Positions 18,879 through 26,476 of a DNA stretch of 27,523 bases are shown piece after piece. Below the pieces are notes generated by a model, which had not been told where the DNA came from, did not search any database, and was given only the letters and a program-made list of their open reading frames with translations. Position numbers and translations under genes: made by a program. How positions within the stretch are numbered: the stretch's first letter is position 1; each line of letters opens with the position of its first letter. The DNA is from an uncultured Massilia sp. GTDB taxonomy: Bacteria; Pseudomonadota; Gammaproteobacteria; Burkholderiales; Burkholderiaceae. The stretch is taken from contig CAMPHU010000040.1 in assembly GCA_946886065.1 (NCBI GenBank), positions 1-27,523 on the forward strand, read 5' to 3'.

Positions 18879-19331
18879 TCAGAGAACCGAAATCAGTTTC
18901 ACTTCGAATTGCAGGGGCTGGCCTGCGAGCGGATGGTTGAAGTCGAACACGGCCGAGGTGTCGCGCATCTCCAGCAGCACGCCGGCGAAGCGGCCGCCCT
19001 TGGGGGCGTTGAATTCCACCACTTCGCCCACGGCGTAGTCGGCGCCCGGGACCGAATTCTGCTCCAGCGTGGTCTTCGAGACGGCCTGGATCAGTTCCGG
19101 GTTGCGGTCGCCAAAGGCCTCAAGCGCACTCAGCTCGAAGGTCTGGTGCGTGCCTTCCGGCAGGCCGAGCAGGCGCTGCTCCAGGAAGGGGGCGAGCTGG
19201 CCCTGGCCCAGCATCAGGGTGGCGGGCGTGCCGTTGAAGGTGGTGACGATATCGGCGCCGCCGGCAACGGCCAGACGGTAATGCAGGGTCAGGTAGGACG
19301 ATTCGTTGACGACGGGGGAAGCGTTGGACAT
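18879..19331 (-). CDS. fkpB: FKBP-type peptidyl-prolyl isomerase, SlpA-like
   Basis: This is a small cytoplasmic FKBP-family isomerase of 150 residues with the SlpA/FkpB layout: [20 protein letters not shown], then [32 protein letters not shown], an insert-in-flap domain with [14 protein letters not shown], and a C-terminal [18 protein letters not shown], which is diagnostic. The open frame extends to 19367, but ATG 19331 (MSNASPV) fits better; no strong ribosome-binding site is visible at either. It is the likely first gene of fkpB-ispH and is divergent from radC with a 115-bp gap. Confidence 0.92.
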   Translation of the reverse strand: MSNASPVVNESSYLTLHYRLAVAGGADIVTTFNGTPATLMLGQGQLAPFLEQRLLGLPEGTHQTFELSALEAFGDRNPELIQAVSKTTLEQNSVPGADYAVGEVVEFNAPKGGRFAGVLLEMRDTSAVFDFNHPLAGQPLQFEVKLISVL

Positions 19332-19446
19332 GTTCGTTTGTTGTAGCAGGCAACCCTGTTCGGGCAAACCGCTATTGTAAGCCAGGCGCGGGGCTTACGC
19401 CGCCGCTGCCTTCTTTTTTGGCGACGAATCCCGACAAGGACGAGAC

Positions 19447-20118
19447 ATGGGAATTTGCGACTGGCCCGAACAGGAACGCCCGCGCGAGCGGCTGCTGCGT
19501 TCGGGCGCCGGGGTGCTGAGCGACACCGAACTGCTGGCCATCTTCCTGCGGGTGGGGGTGGCGGGCAAGAGCGCGGTGGCGCTGGCGCAGGACATGCTGG
19601 CGCATTTCGGCTCGCTGCACAGGCTGCTGCATGCGGACTCCAGCGAATTCGGGCAATTGCACGGGCTGGGGCCGGCCAAGTATGCGCAGCTGCAGGCGGC
19701 CATGGAATTGTCGCGGCGCGCGGTGGCCGAGCAGTTCGAGCGCGAGGCGCTGTGTTCGCCTTCTGCCGTGCGGCATTATTTGCGCAGCCGGTTCGCGCTG
19801 CAGGCGCATGAATCCTTCGTGGTGTTGTTTTTGGATGTGAAGAACCGGCTGATCCATGGCGAGGAGATGTTCCGCGGGACCTTGACGCATACCAGCGTCT
19901 ATCCGCGCGAAGTGGTCAAGGCGGCGCTCAGGCGCAATGCGGCGGGGGTGATCCTGGCGCATAACCATCCGTCGGGGGTGGCGGAGCCGAGCGAGGCGGA
20001 TTTGCGGCTGACCAAGGCGCTGGTGCAGGCGCTGGCGCTGGTGGATATCCGGGTGCTGGATCACTTCGTGGTGGCGGGGAGCCAGGTGCATTCGTTTGCA
20101 GAGAGTGGGCAGTTGTAG
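19447..20118 (+). CDS. radC: RadC family protein (JAB/MPN domain)
   Basis: This 223-residue protein has an N-terminal helix-hairpin-helix-like region ([21 protein letters not shown], about 73-93) and a C-terminal JAB/MPN metalloprotease-like domain. The JAMM-type motif is complete: [14 protein letters not shown] gives HxH-x7-S-x2-D, with an upstream Glu in HESF. The start ATG 19447 has AAGGA 6 nt upstream and begins [16 protein letters not shown], as expected. Although named for DNA repair, the RadC function remains unsettled. It precedes rpmB-rpmG by 222 bp. Confidence 0.93.
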   Translation: MGICDWPEQERPRERLLRSGAGVLSDTELLAIFLRVGVAGKSAVALAQDMLAHFGSLHRLLHADSSEFGQLHGLGPAKYAQLQAAMELSRRAVAEQFEREALCSPSAVRHYLRSRFALQAHESFVVLFLDVKNRLIHGEEMFRGTLTHTSVYPREVVKAALRRNAAGVILAHNHPSGVAEPSEADLRLTKALVQALALVDIRVLDHFVVAGSQVHSFAESGQL

Positions 20119-20270
20119 CCTCCTGGCAACCTGCGCCGGAACGACACTTCGACCGCTAACGCAGCAGTCGAACGCTCGGGTTTACACCGCGTAAACAGCG
20201 GCTTACATCACTCATCGGCAATTGTTAAATTTAATTGCGATCAAAAGACACAATTGTTTTTCGCAAGTGA

Positions 20271-20300
20271 TTGATTCCGCATCGTTTTTCGCGCTATACT
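20271..20300 (+). promoter_or_regulatory. Sigma70-like promoter of rpmB-rpmG
   Basis: TTGATT (20271-20276) and TATACT (20295-20300) are 18 bp apart, giving a leader of about 35 nt to rpmB. The region just upstream (20218-20238) is AT-rich with GCAATT and AATTGC arms, a possible UP element. Confidence 0.6.
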
Positions 20301-20340
20301 CTCGTTTTTCCAATCCTGGAACATTATTAAGGAGTGCACT

Positions 20341-20577
20341 ATGGCACGTGTCTGCCAAGTTACCGGCAAGGGAGTGATGGTTGGCAACAACGTCTCCCAC
20401 GCTAACAACAAAACCAAGCGCCGCTTCCTGCCGAACCTGCAGAACCGTCGCATCTTCGTGGAATCGGAAAACCGCTGGGTCTCCCTGCGTCTGTCCAACG
20501 CCGGTCTGCGCGTGATCGACAAGCTCGGCATCGACGCCGTGCTGGCCGACATGCGTGCCCGTGGCGAAAAAGTTTAA
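20341..20577 (+). CDS. rpmB: 50S ribosomal protein L28
   Basis: This 78-residue ribosomal protein has the standard L28 sequence: [29 protein letters not shown] at the start, then [28 protein letters not shown], and an ILDK-like [10 protein letters not shown] near the end. AAGGAG lies 7 nt before the ATG. It carries only one Cys near the start, not the two CxxC pairs of zinc-binding L28 forms. Followed 13 bp later by rpmG. Confidence 0.97.
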   Translation: MARVCQVTGKGVMVGNNVSHANNKTKRRFLPNLQNRRIFVESENRWVSLRLSNAGLRVIDKLGIDAVLADMRARGEKV

Positions 20578-20590
20578 TTAGGGAGCTATC

Positions 20591-20758
20591 ATGGCAAAAA
20601 CTGGCCGCGACAAAATCAAGCTGGAATCGACCGCAGGCACTGGTCACTTCTACACCACCACCAAGAACAAGCGCACGATGCCGGCGAAGATGGAAATCAC
20701 CAAATTCGACCCGAAAGCACGTAAGCACGTGATCTACAAGGAAACCAAGATCAAGTAA
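20591..20758 (+). CDS. rpmG: 50S ribosomal protein L33
   Basis: This 55-residue protein begins [20 protein letters not shown] and continues [21 protein letters not shown], ending in [10 protein letters not shown]. It has no cysteine, so it is the zinc-free L33 form. GGGAG lies 5 nt before the ATG. It is cotranscribed with rpmB (13-bp gap) and followed by a terminator. Confidence 0.97.
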   Translation: MAKTGRDKIKLESTAGTGHFYTTTKNKRTMPAKMEITKFDPKARKHVIYKETKIK

Positions 20759-20775
20759 TTCGATCTTGTTCCAAG

Positions 20776-20814
20776 AAAGAGCCGCCCGTTCACACTGGCG
20801 GCTCTTTTGTTTTG
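20776..20814 (+). terminator. Intrinsic terminator of rpmB-rpmG
   Basis: AAAGAGCCGCC (20776-20786), a 10-nt loop and GGCGGCTCTTT (20797-20807) form an 11-bp perfect stem followed by TTGTTTTG. It starts 18 bp after the rpmG stop. Confidence 0.9.
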
Positions 20815-20837
20815 GGGCGTCCCGCCGTTAACATGGC

Positions 20838-22421
20838 ATGATGGCAAGCCCTCCCCTCTCCCCCATCCCGGTCACGCAACGTCTCGACGTCCTCGACGTC
20901 CTGCGCGGCTTCGCCCTGATCGGGATCTGCGTCGTCAACGTCGAATTCTTCAACCGTCCCGTGGTCGAATCCGGCGAAGGCATCCCGGCCGGCCTCCGCG
21001 GGCTGGACTGGCTGAGCGCCTTCATCGTCAATTACTTCGTCACCGGCAAGTTCTGGATCCTGTTCTCGCTGCTGTTCGGCATGGGTTTCGCCCTGATGCT
21101 GGAACGCGCCAGCGCCGCCGGCCGGCCCTTCCTGCCGGCCTACCTGCGCCGCATCGCCGCGCTGGCCGCGTTCGGGCTGCTGCACCATATCTTCCTGTGG
21201 AGCGGCGACATCCTGCTCAGCTATGCGATCGGCGCCCTCGTCCTCCTGATTGCCCTGTTCGCGCGGGGTAAGTGGTTACTGGCGGCGATCCTCGCCTGTT
21301 TCGCACTGTCGGCCATTCCCAGCCTGCGTGTGGCGGGCGCGCTGGCCACCCCGCTGATCTTCGCCGGCCTGCTCGCGCTCTACCTGCGCGCGGAGGCGAG
21401 CAAGTCGATGTTTCCGGCCGCGATGGTGCTGCCCGGCAGCCTGATGCTGCTGGCCGCGCTCATCCTGGCGCTGAGCGGCAAGAACGAGGGCGTGCGCGAA
21501 GTCGTGTTCACCGGCGCGCTCCTGATCGCGCTGGGCTTGCTGGCCTGGCGCTACAGCGAACCGGTCTCCGCGCGGCCGCTGCGGGCCGGCGCCGCCATCT
21601 TCGTCGTCTGCTTCGGCCTGCTTGTCCTCGACGGCGGCATGCGCCATTTCGCGCCCCGGTCCGCTTCGCTGTCCTCGGCCAGCGCCACCAGCGAACACGG
21701 CGAGACTGCCAGCGGCGACGAGGCGCAACGGCTGCGCCACCGCGAGCGGGTGCGCCGCAGTCAGGAAGAACGCAAGCTGCTGACCCAGGGCAGCTACCTC
21801 GATACGGTGGCCATGCGCACGCGGCATCTCGGCGAACGGCTGCGCGACGAGATGGGTTTCGGGGTCGTGCTGGTCGGGGTGTTCCTGATCGGCGTCTGGT
21901 TCGTCCGCTCGGGAGTCATCGCCAACGCACACGCGCACCTGCCGCTGTTTCGCCGCCTGGCGGCCTTCGGGATTCCCATCGGCCTGCTGCTGGGCCTGGC
22001 GGGTAGCCTGGTGGCCACCGGCCGTCCATCCGGCGTGGCGGACCAGGGCTACGATTTCGCCCACGCCCTGCTGATGCTGGGCAGCCTGCCCGCTTCGCTC
22101 GGCTACATGGCGGCGGTGGTCCTGCTGCTGCACAGCCGCATGAAAAAAACTGTTGGCGTGCTGGCGCCGTTCGGGCGCATGGCCCTGACCCACTACCTGA
22201 CGCAAACCGTGGTGCTGTCCCTGCTCTTTTACGGCTACGGCGCGGGACTGTGGGGCATGGGACGCACGGCCCAGGTCGCCGTCGCGCTGGCCCTGTGCGC
22301 GGCCCAGATCGCACTCAGCCATTGGTGGCTGGCGCGCTTCAGCCAGGGGCCGGTCGAATGGTTGTGGCGAGCGCTTACTTACTTAACCATGTCCACCTTT
22401 AAGCAAGCCAGGAAAGACTAG
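20838..22421 (+). CDS. DUF418 family membrane protein
   Basis: This 527-residue polytopic membrane protein starts with the DUF418 signature RLDVLDVLRGFALIGICVVNVEFF, followed by the FWILFSLLFGMGFALMLERA segment, and ends with the DUF418 core GRMALTHYLTQTVVLSLLFYGYGAGLWG and LSHWWLARFSQGPVEWLWRALTY. It is longer than typical members (about 390-450) because of a polar, charged insertion at about residues 270-330 (SSASATSEHGETASGDEAQRL and following). Two adjacent ATG codons (20838, 20841) compete and neither has a clear Shine-Dalgarno. Function unknown; the E. coli relative is YeiB. Confidence 0.88.
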   Translation: MMASPPLSPIPVTQRLDVLDVLRGFALIGICVVNVEFFNRPVVESGEGIPAGLRGLDWLSAFIVNYFVTGKFWILFSLLFGMGFALMLERASAAGRPFLPAYLRRIAALAAFGLLHHIFLWSGDILLSYAIGALVLLIALFARGKWLLAAILACFALSAIPSLRVAGALATPLIFAGLLALYLRAEASKSMFPAAMVLPGSLMLLAALILALSGKNEGVREVVFTGALLIALGLLAWRYSEPVSARPLRAGAAIFVVCFGLLVLDGGMRHFAPRSASLSSASATSEHGETASGDEAQRLRHRERVRRSQEERKLLTQGSYLDTVAMRTRHLGERLRDEMGFGVVLVGVFLIGVWFVRSGVIANAHAHLPLFRRLAAFGIPIGLLLGLAGSLVATGRPSGVADQGYDFAHALLMLGSLPASLGYMAAVVLLLHSRMKKTVGVLAPFGRMALTHYLTQTVVLSLLFYGYGAGLWGMGRTAQVAVALALCAAQIALSHWWLARFSQGPVEWLWRALTYLTMSTFKQARKD

Positions 22422-22507
22422 CAGCGCTCCTTGTTCTGATGAAAAAAGGTCTCGTAGACGCACACGCGCGAGTCCACACGTCTGTTTAGGTGGGTGAAAG
22501 CCGACAC

Positions 22508-22750
22508 TCAGGCAGCGGAGGTCCTTGCCAAGAAGGATTCAGCGGATTGAATGGAGCTTGCATTAGCAAACCTACGCTTTGGATTGAGCAAATTTAACAG
22601 CCGCTTCGTCATACGGGCGTTGCATTGATGCCAATCGACCGATGAGCCTGGCCTCTTGGCAAGTTCCTGCTGAATCCTCAAGTCCCGCCTCAGCGACTCA
22701 AGCAAAGCGCTATATTCATGAGGCAACAAAAAATCATTAACGGATATCAT
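22508..22750 (-). CDS. Small protein of unknown function
   Basis: This 80-residue protein is not one I recognise. It starts MISVNDFLLPHEYSALLESL, has a charged helical middle (LRRDLRIQQELAKR) and a basic stretch (KRLLNLLNPKRR), and ends in a Ser/Ala-rich tail. It has no transmembrane segment or signal peptide. ATG 22750 has AAGGA 5 nt upstream, which supports translation; a longer open frame to 22792 lacks this. It lies 57 bp downstream of azoR on the same strand, so it may be the last gene of the decarboxylase-azoR transcript. GC is lower than in the core genes around. Confidence 0.55.
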   Translation of the reverse strand: MISVNDFLLPHEYSALLESLRRDLRIQQELAKRPGSSVDWHQCNARMTKRLLNLLNPKRRFANASSIQSAESFLARTSAA

Positions 22751-22807
22751 TTCAATCCTTCTAGAGCCAATAAGGGCACAACGATTCGTCATAATGAGAG
22801 TAAGGCC

Positions 22808-23437
22808 TCACGCCGTGATAGGCAGCGCGTTAAAGTGGCCGTCCACCGCTGCGTACGCTTCCCGTCGAGCCAGAGCAGCTTTCTCCTCACCCAGGGCCAT
22901 GCCTTCCATTGAGAAGAACGTCAGGTTGTGCAAGCCAACCATACCTAGCACGGCATTCAAATAAGGTTCAAAGAAATCCGGATTGCGGGCCTTCGTCCCC
23001 GTGCGCCAGCCTCCGCTCGTGACGGCGATGTACACAGGGCGGTCGGGCAACATGCCGACTTTGCCCAGCGGCGTAGGTCGGACAGTGCGGTGTATCCGGA
23101 CAACGTGGTCGATCCAGGTTTTGAGCACTGAGGGCACAGTGAGGTTGTGCACCGGAGTACCAATTACAAGCACATTCGCTGCCTCGAGCTCTCCTATCAA
23201 CCGATCGGAGCACGCCGTTGCATCCGAACGAATTGTGGCTTCTCCTTCTGGGGCACTGCCAGAAAGCGCGTCGGCATAAATGGCATCGACTGGAGCAAGC
23301 GCCATTTCCCATAGTGCCCGTTCAGTGACCTGCGCATGCGGATAGCGCGCTCGCAAGCACTGCACGACGTGCTCGGACAAACGGTAGCTGTCGCCACGAA
23401 GGCCGCGCGGACTAGCGCTGATGTGCAGAATGTTCAT
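22808..23437 (-). CDS. azoR: FMN-dependent NADH-azoreductase / NAD(P)H dehydrogenase (quinone) family
   Basis: This 209-residue flavodoxin-fold oxidoreductase has the FMN phosphate-binding loop SASPRGLRGDSYRLS (about 8-22), the conserved TPVHNLTVPSVLKTWIDHVVR (about 94-114), which matches AzoR proteins (PMYNFGIPAQLKAWID-like), and the TSGG loop near 149. It likely transfers electrons from NAD(P)H to quinones or azo compounds. It lies 172 bp downstream of the decarboxylase gene on the same strand and in an ECF41 neighbourhood, where an oxidoreductase is one of the expected target functions. No ECF41-type promoter was found directly before it. GC is moderately low. Confidence 0.85.
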   Translation of the reverse strand: MNILHISASPRGLRGDSYRLSEHVVQCLRARYPHAQVTERALWEMALAPVDAIYADALSGSAPEGEATIRSDATACSDRLIGELEAANVLVIGTPVHNLTVPSVLKTWIDHVVRIHRTVRPTPLGKVGMLPDRPVYIAVTSGGWRTGTKARNPDFFEPYLNAVLGMVGLHNLTFFSMEGMALGEEKAALARREAYAAVDGHFNALPITA

Positions 23438-23565
23438 GATGAGTTTTTAGTGTGATAGATAATTTTTCCGACTGAAAGCGCGAGCCGCACCTCATGCCGA
23501 TCCAGGGCCTTCCCGCATCGATGTCTACCCGGGGCGACGCCGGAGAGCGTTCAAGAGCAAGATCC

Positions 23566-23604
23566 GCCAGGGAAGCGGGAGCAATCAAGCATCTCCCGCC
23601 TGGC
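23566..23604 (-). terminator. Hairpin after the decarboxylase gene
   Basis: GCGGGAG (23575-23581) pairs with CTCCCGC (23593-23599), extended across a 4-nt bulge by GCCAG (23566-23570) with CTGGC (23600-23604). It starts 6 bp after the decarboxylase stop. No T-tract follows, so it may be a weak terminator or an RNA-stabilising element between this gene and azoR. Confidence 0.35.
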
Positions 23605-23609
23605 ATCAC

Positions 23610-24059
23610 TTAAGCTCTCGCGAGCGGCTTCATTCGAAAGCTGATCCCCATGCGATTGATAGCATTCATGGCTGCAATGACAAGGGTGAGCTCGACCAGA
23701 TCTTTTTCCCCGAACACGGCTAGCGCTGCGGAGTATGCTTCGTCAGAAGCGTGTGTTTCGCTGACACGCGTCACTTCTTCGGTCCACGCCAGCGCTGCCC
23801 GTTCCTGATCCGAGAATAGATAGGTCACCTCCTCCCATACCGGCACCAATACAATCTTGTCGACCGACATGCCGCTCTTGATGAGGTCACGGGTATGAAT
23901 ATCGATACAGTGCGCACAGCCGTTCAGTTGTGACGCTCTTAAAAATACCAGGTGGATCAATTCGTTAGCTAGGCTCGTTCCAGTTGTGACGTAGTGATGA
24001 AGTGCGCCTACAGCTTTCGCACCCTCAGCAGACACTTGAAACCAATTTGGACGTTTCAT
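23610..24059 (-). CDS. Carboxymuconolactone decarboxylase family protein (AhpD-like)
   Basis: This 149-residue protein of the CMD/AhpD-like alpha-helical family carries the core motif RASQLNGCAHCIDIHTRD with Cys48-x2-Cys51 and His55, the redox/proton-relay centre of AhpD-type proteins. AMNAINRMGISFRM near the end matches the family's C-terminal Asn-Arg pattern. It probably acts as a peroxidase or disulfide reductase rather than a true decarboxylase. ATG 24059 has AAGGA 8 nt upstream; the in-frame ATG at 24104 does not. A perfect ECF41-type promoter ends 57 bp before it, so it is the probable main target of the divergent sigma gene. Confidence 0.92.
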   Translation of the reverse strand: MKRPNWFQVSAEGAKAVGALHHYVTTGTSLANELIHLVFLRASQLNGCAHCIDIHTRDLIKSGMSVDKIVLVPVWEEVTYLFSDQERAALAWTEEVTRVSETHASDEAYSAALAVFGEKDLVELTLVIAAMNAINRMGISFRMKPLARA

Positions 24060-24116
24060 GAAATCTATCCTTATGTAGGTTTGGCAGGTAACCGTTCGAG
24101 TCACCGCTATTGCTTA

Positions 24117-24143
24117 GACGACTGGATCTGCGCGTTTGTGACA
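24117..24143 (-). promoter_or_regulatory. ECF41-type promoter of the decarboxylase gene
   Basis: On the minus strand TGTCACA (24143-24137) and CGTC (24120-24117) are separated by exactly 16 bp. This is the -35/-10 pattern reported for ECF41 sigma factors upstream of their carboxymuconolactone decarboxylase/oxidoreductase/epimerase targets. Confidence 0.85.
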
Positions 24144-24365
24144 GACAGCAGGCTGGGATGACGCCAAAAGCTGCGCCACCAGTTGTCAACCGGGTATTGG
24201 GCACGTGACCGGATCTCGCTTGATATGGCAAAGGTTCATAAACTGAGCCATAAGGGATGATCGCTACCGGCTATCGGCCGCCCCAGCTATGGCAGCCGGA
24301 TGCCGAACCTACCTCGCTACGGCAGGAGAGGAGTTAGCAAGTCCAAAAAGAAAAAGCCCGAAGTT

Positions 24366-24392
24366 TGTCACAGCGTGCGAGCCCACTTCGTC
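24366..24392 (+). promoter_or_regulatory. Second ECF41-type promoter, facing the sigma gene
   Basis: TGTCACA (24366-24372) and CGTC (24389-24392) are again 16 bp apart, on the plus strand and 215 bp before the sigma factor ATG. Same motif and spacing as the divergent promoter, which suggests positive autoregulation. Confidence 0.75.
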
Positions 24393-24578
24393 TAATAGGC
24401 GTGCGCCGTTTGCGTGTACTGCTCAAGCAAGGTGCCTAATCGTGTACCGAGAGCGGGATCGCAGAACCTGGTTTGGCATCGCTCCCATTCGCGGCGGAAC
24501 GTATTGACCATGCGCTTCGTAAAACAGATTGCGGAACAACCTGCCCTAGGCTTCCAAGGTGCACCACGACGAAAACCA

Positions 24579-24600
24579 AGAGGATTCAAAGAGGATTCAA
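24579..24600 (+). repeat. 11-bp perfect tandem duplication before the sigma gene
   Basis: AGAGGATTCAA is repeated twice without a spacer. Each copy holds an AGAGGA Shine-Dalgarno-like core; the second lies 12 nt before ATG 24608, somewhat far. Confidence 0.8.
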
Positions 24601-24607
24601 GCGCATC

Positions 24608-25495
24608 ATGACCGCTCACGCTCACATAGACCCGGAAGCAATATTCAATTCACTTCGTCCGCGCCTGTTTTCTATCGCGTACCGGATGCTTGGCATTCGG
24701 GCAGACGCCGAGGATATTGTGCAAGACGCATGGCTACGCTGGCATAGTACGCCCAAGGACCAAATTGTTTCCCATGAAGCCTGGCTGGTAACTGTCACGA
24801 CCCGCCTCGCGATCGATCGCCTACGAACGGCCAAGCTTGATCGTGAAGCGTATATCGGCTGGTGGCTGCCGGAACCGTTAGTGGAACTCGAGGAGAAAAC
24901 TCCCGAGAGTACGCTTGAAATGGCTAATGACGTTTCGGTTGCATTGATGTGGATTCTAGAACGCCTGTCAGCCGAAGAGCGTGCAGCGTTCTTGATGCGC
25001 CAAGTATTCGATTCCGATTACTCCGAGATCGCCGACGTAGTAAAGAAGTCGGAACCAGCTTGTCGACAGCTCGTACATCGCGCAATGGAGCGCGTTCAGC
25101 GGGAACGGCCGCGCTTTGATGTCCCCAAGGATAAGCACCGCGAATTGCTTGGCAAGTTCATCAAGGCCGCAAGACAGGGGAGTCTCGCTGACATGCGCGC
25201 CCTGATGTCCGACGATGTGCAGCTGGTGACTGACGGCGGGGGTAAGGTCAAGTCATTCATGCATGTTCTTAAAGGCGCAGGCCGAGTTGCAGGCGTATTT
25301 TGGACACTGGAACACAAGTTTCCTCTGCAAGTCGCTTACAAAACTGCCTTGGTAAATGGCGAGCCAGGTGTGCTGCGTTTTGTGCAAGGAAAGCTCGAAT
25401 CGGTGCAGTCGTTTATCGTCGATAATGGACGCATCGTGGCAGTCTTTATCATGCGCAACCCGGAAAAGCTGGTATCCGTACCCCAGCTGTTCTAA
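24608..25495 (+). CDS. ECF41-group RNA polymerase sigma factor
   Basis: This 295-residue extracytoplasmic-function sigma factor has sigma region 2 at about 12-78 (LFSIAYRMLGIRADAEDIVQDAWLRW, TTRLAIDRLR), region 4 at about 105-165 (LSAEERAAFLMRQVFDSDYSEIA) and a SnoaL/NTF2-like C-terminal domain from about 175 to the end. Group-specific motifs are present: WLPEP at 86-90 in the linker, DGGGK at 209-213 and NPEKL at 284-288. In this group the C-terminal extension controls activity in place of an anti-sigma factor. The frame is open upstream to 24473, but the family N-terminus begins near ATG 24608. Divergent from its likely target operon. Confidence 0.93.
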   Translation: MTAHAHIDPEAIFNSLRPRLFSIAYRMLGIRADAEDIVQDAWLRWHSTPKDQIVSHEAWLVTVTTRLAIDRLRTAKLDREAYIGWWLPEPLVELEEKTPESTLEMANDVSVALMWILERLSAEERAAFLMRQVFDSDYSEIADVVKKSEPACRQLVHRAMERVQRERPRFDVPKDKHRELLGKFIKAARQGSLADMRALMSDDVQLVTDGGGKVKSFMHVLKGAGRVAGVFWTLEHKFPLQVAYKTALVNGEPGVLRFVQGKLESVQSFIVDNGRIVAVFIMRNPEKLVSVPQLF

Positions 25496-25762
25496 CTCTT
25501 CGGTTCTTGCAGAGCTCGCTGGCGTTGCGAGTAAAGGAGATCCTTGCTAACTTGCTTGCAGACGGGTCATGACCTTGAGCCGAGCCTTACGGAGATAAAT
25601 TGCGCAGCGTGGTGCCCGCTAGATCGGCTGTACTATCTGCATCAGGTTGCAGTGGCCTGTCGATATGAGTCCCCAATCTGTCAAACCGTCACTGACCAAA
25701 ATGATAGTGTGTTGCCTATGCAGCCTTCCCGCTCGCATTCTCGTCCATGAGAGAGCCTCATC
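25496..25762. other. Intergenic region between sigma gene and dehalogenase
   Basis: This 267-bp stretch has no supported gene, no clear terminator and no convincing promoter. A TGTCAAACCGTC string at about 25678-25689 resembles the ECF41 motif parts but the spacing is wrong. Confidence 0.4.
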
Positions 25763-26446
25763 ATGAAATCCACACAAGCTATTGTGTTCGATCTCTACGG
25801 GACGCTCTATGACGTCCATTCAGTGGCCCGTCTATGCGACGATCTGTACCCTGCCAGAGGAGATGCGCTGTCACGCCTGTGGCGCCAAAAGCAGCTCGAA
25901 TACACCTGGCTGCGCAGCCTGATGGGGCTGTACGTCAACTTCGAAACAGTCACGGAGGATGCGCTGCGCCATAGCTGCGCCCATCTTGGCTTGCCGCTCG
26001 ACGCCGTAACGGAGCAAAGGCTCAGCGACGCTTACCTGCGCCTCACTCCTTTTCCGGATACCCCGCTCGCACTGCGGCGGCTGAAAGCGGCCGGCCTCCC
26101 CTTGGGCATCCTCTCCAACGGTTCGCATTACTCGATTGAACAGGTCGTGAGCAACTCGGGATTGAACCGGGCATTCGATCACCTGATCAGCGTCGAAGAG
26201 GTCAAGGTGTTCAAGCCCGACAATCGCGTTTACGCCTTGGCTGAACAACAGATGGGATATGCGCGCGAGGAGATCCTCTTTGTTTCGTCCAATGCCTGGG
26301 ATGCGAGCGGCGCCGCGCATTTCGGCTTTCCGGTCTGCTGGATCAACCGCCAAGGCGGCGTATTCGATGAACTCGGCATTCGGCCAAGGCAAACCGTTCC
26401 CGATCTCGAGGCGATGACCGATTGGCTGCTTGGAGCACGCAGCTGA
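25763..26446 (+). CDS. L-2-haloacid dehalogenase (HAD type II)
   Basis: This 227-residue HAD-superfamily enzyme hydrolyses L-2-haloacids to D-2-hydroxyacids. All residues known for the Pseudomonas L-DEX enzyme appear at the same numbers: nucleophile Asp10 (FDLYGTLYD), Arg41 in [13 protein letters not shown], Ser118-Asn119 in ILSNGS, Lys151, Tyr157, Ser175, Asn177 and Asp180 ([17 protein letters not shown]). Length matches the family. GAGAG lies 9 nt before ATG 25763. No haloacid permease or dehalogenase regulator is beside it, so it seems to be a single gene. It is at the edge of the lower-GC region and somewhat richer in GC than that region. Confidence 0.92.
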   Translation: MKSTQAIVFDLYGTLYDVHSVARLCDDLYPARGDALSRLWRQKQLEYTWLRSLMGLYVNFETVTEDALRHSCAHLGLPLDAVTEQRLSDAYLRLTPFPDTPLALRRLKAAGLPLGILSNGSHYSIEQVVSNSGLNRAFDHLISVEEVKVFKPDNRVYALAEQQMGYAREEILFVSSNAWDASGAAHFGFPVCWINRQGGVFDELGIRPRQTVPDLEAMTDWLLGARS

Positions 26447-26476
26447 TTCCTCCCCAAGGAAAATCACGCCCATGCT

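Larger units (their letters stand above)
24060..24607. other. 548-bp divergent control region of the ECF41 module
   Basis: No gene is supported here. It contains two divergent ECF41-type promoters (24143-24117 on minus, 24366-24392 on plus), about 220 bp of moderate-GC sequence between them, and a 210-nt leader before the sigma gene with an 11-bp tandem duplication. Several short ORFs on both strands lack ribosome-binding sites and family resemblance. Confidence 0.6.

Noticed and set aside
20180..20196. GTTTAC-ACCGC-GTAAAC inverted repeat after radC
   Set aside because: A 6-bp stem with no T-tract is too weak to call a terminator; no repeat elsewhere in the window.
23412..23609. 65-codon minus-strand ORF between the decarboxylase gene and azoR
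   Set aside because: Its start lies at the hairpin, it lacks a Shine-Dalgarno and it runs into the azoR start; no family resemblance.
24392..24625. 77-codon minus-strand ORF across the sigma gene leader
   Set aside because: It has no ribosome-binding site, overlaps the plus-strand promoter and shows no recognisable family.
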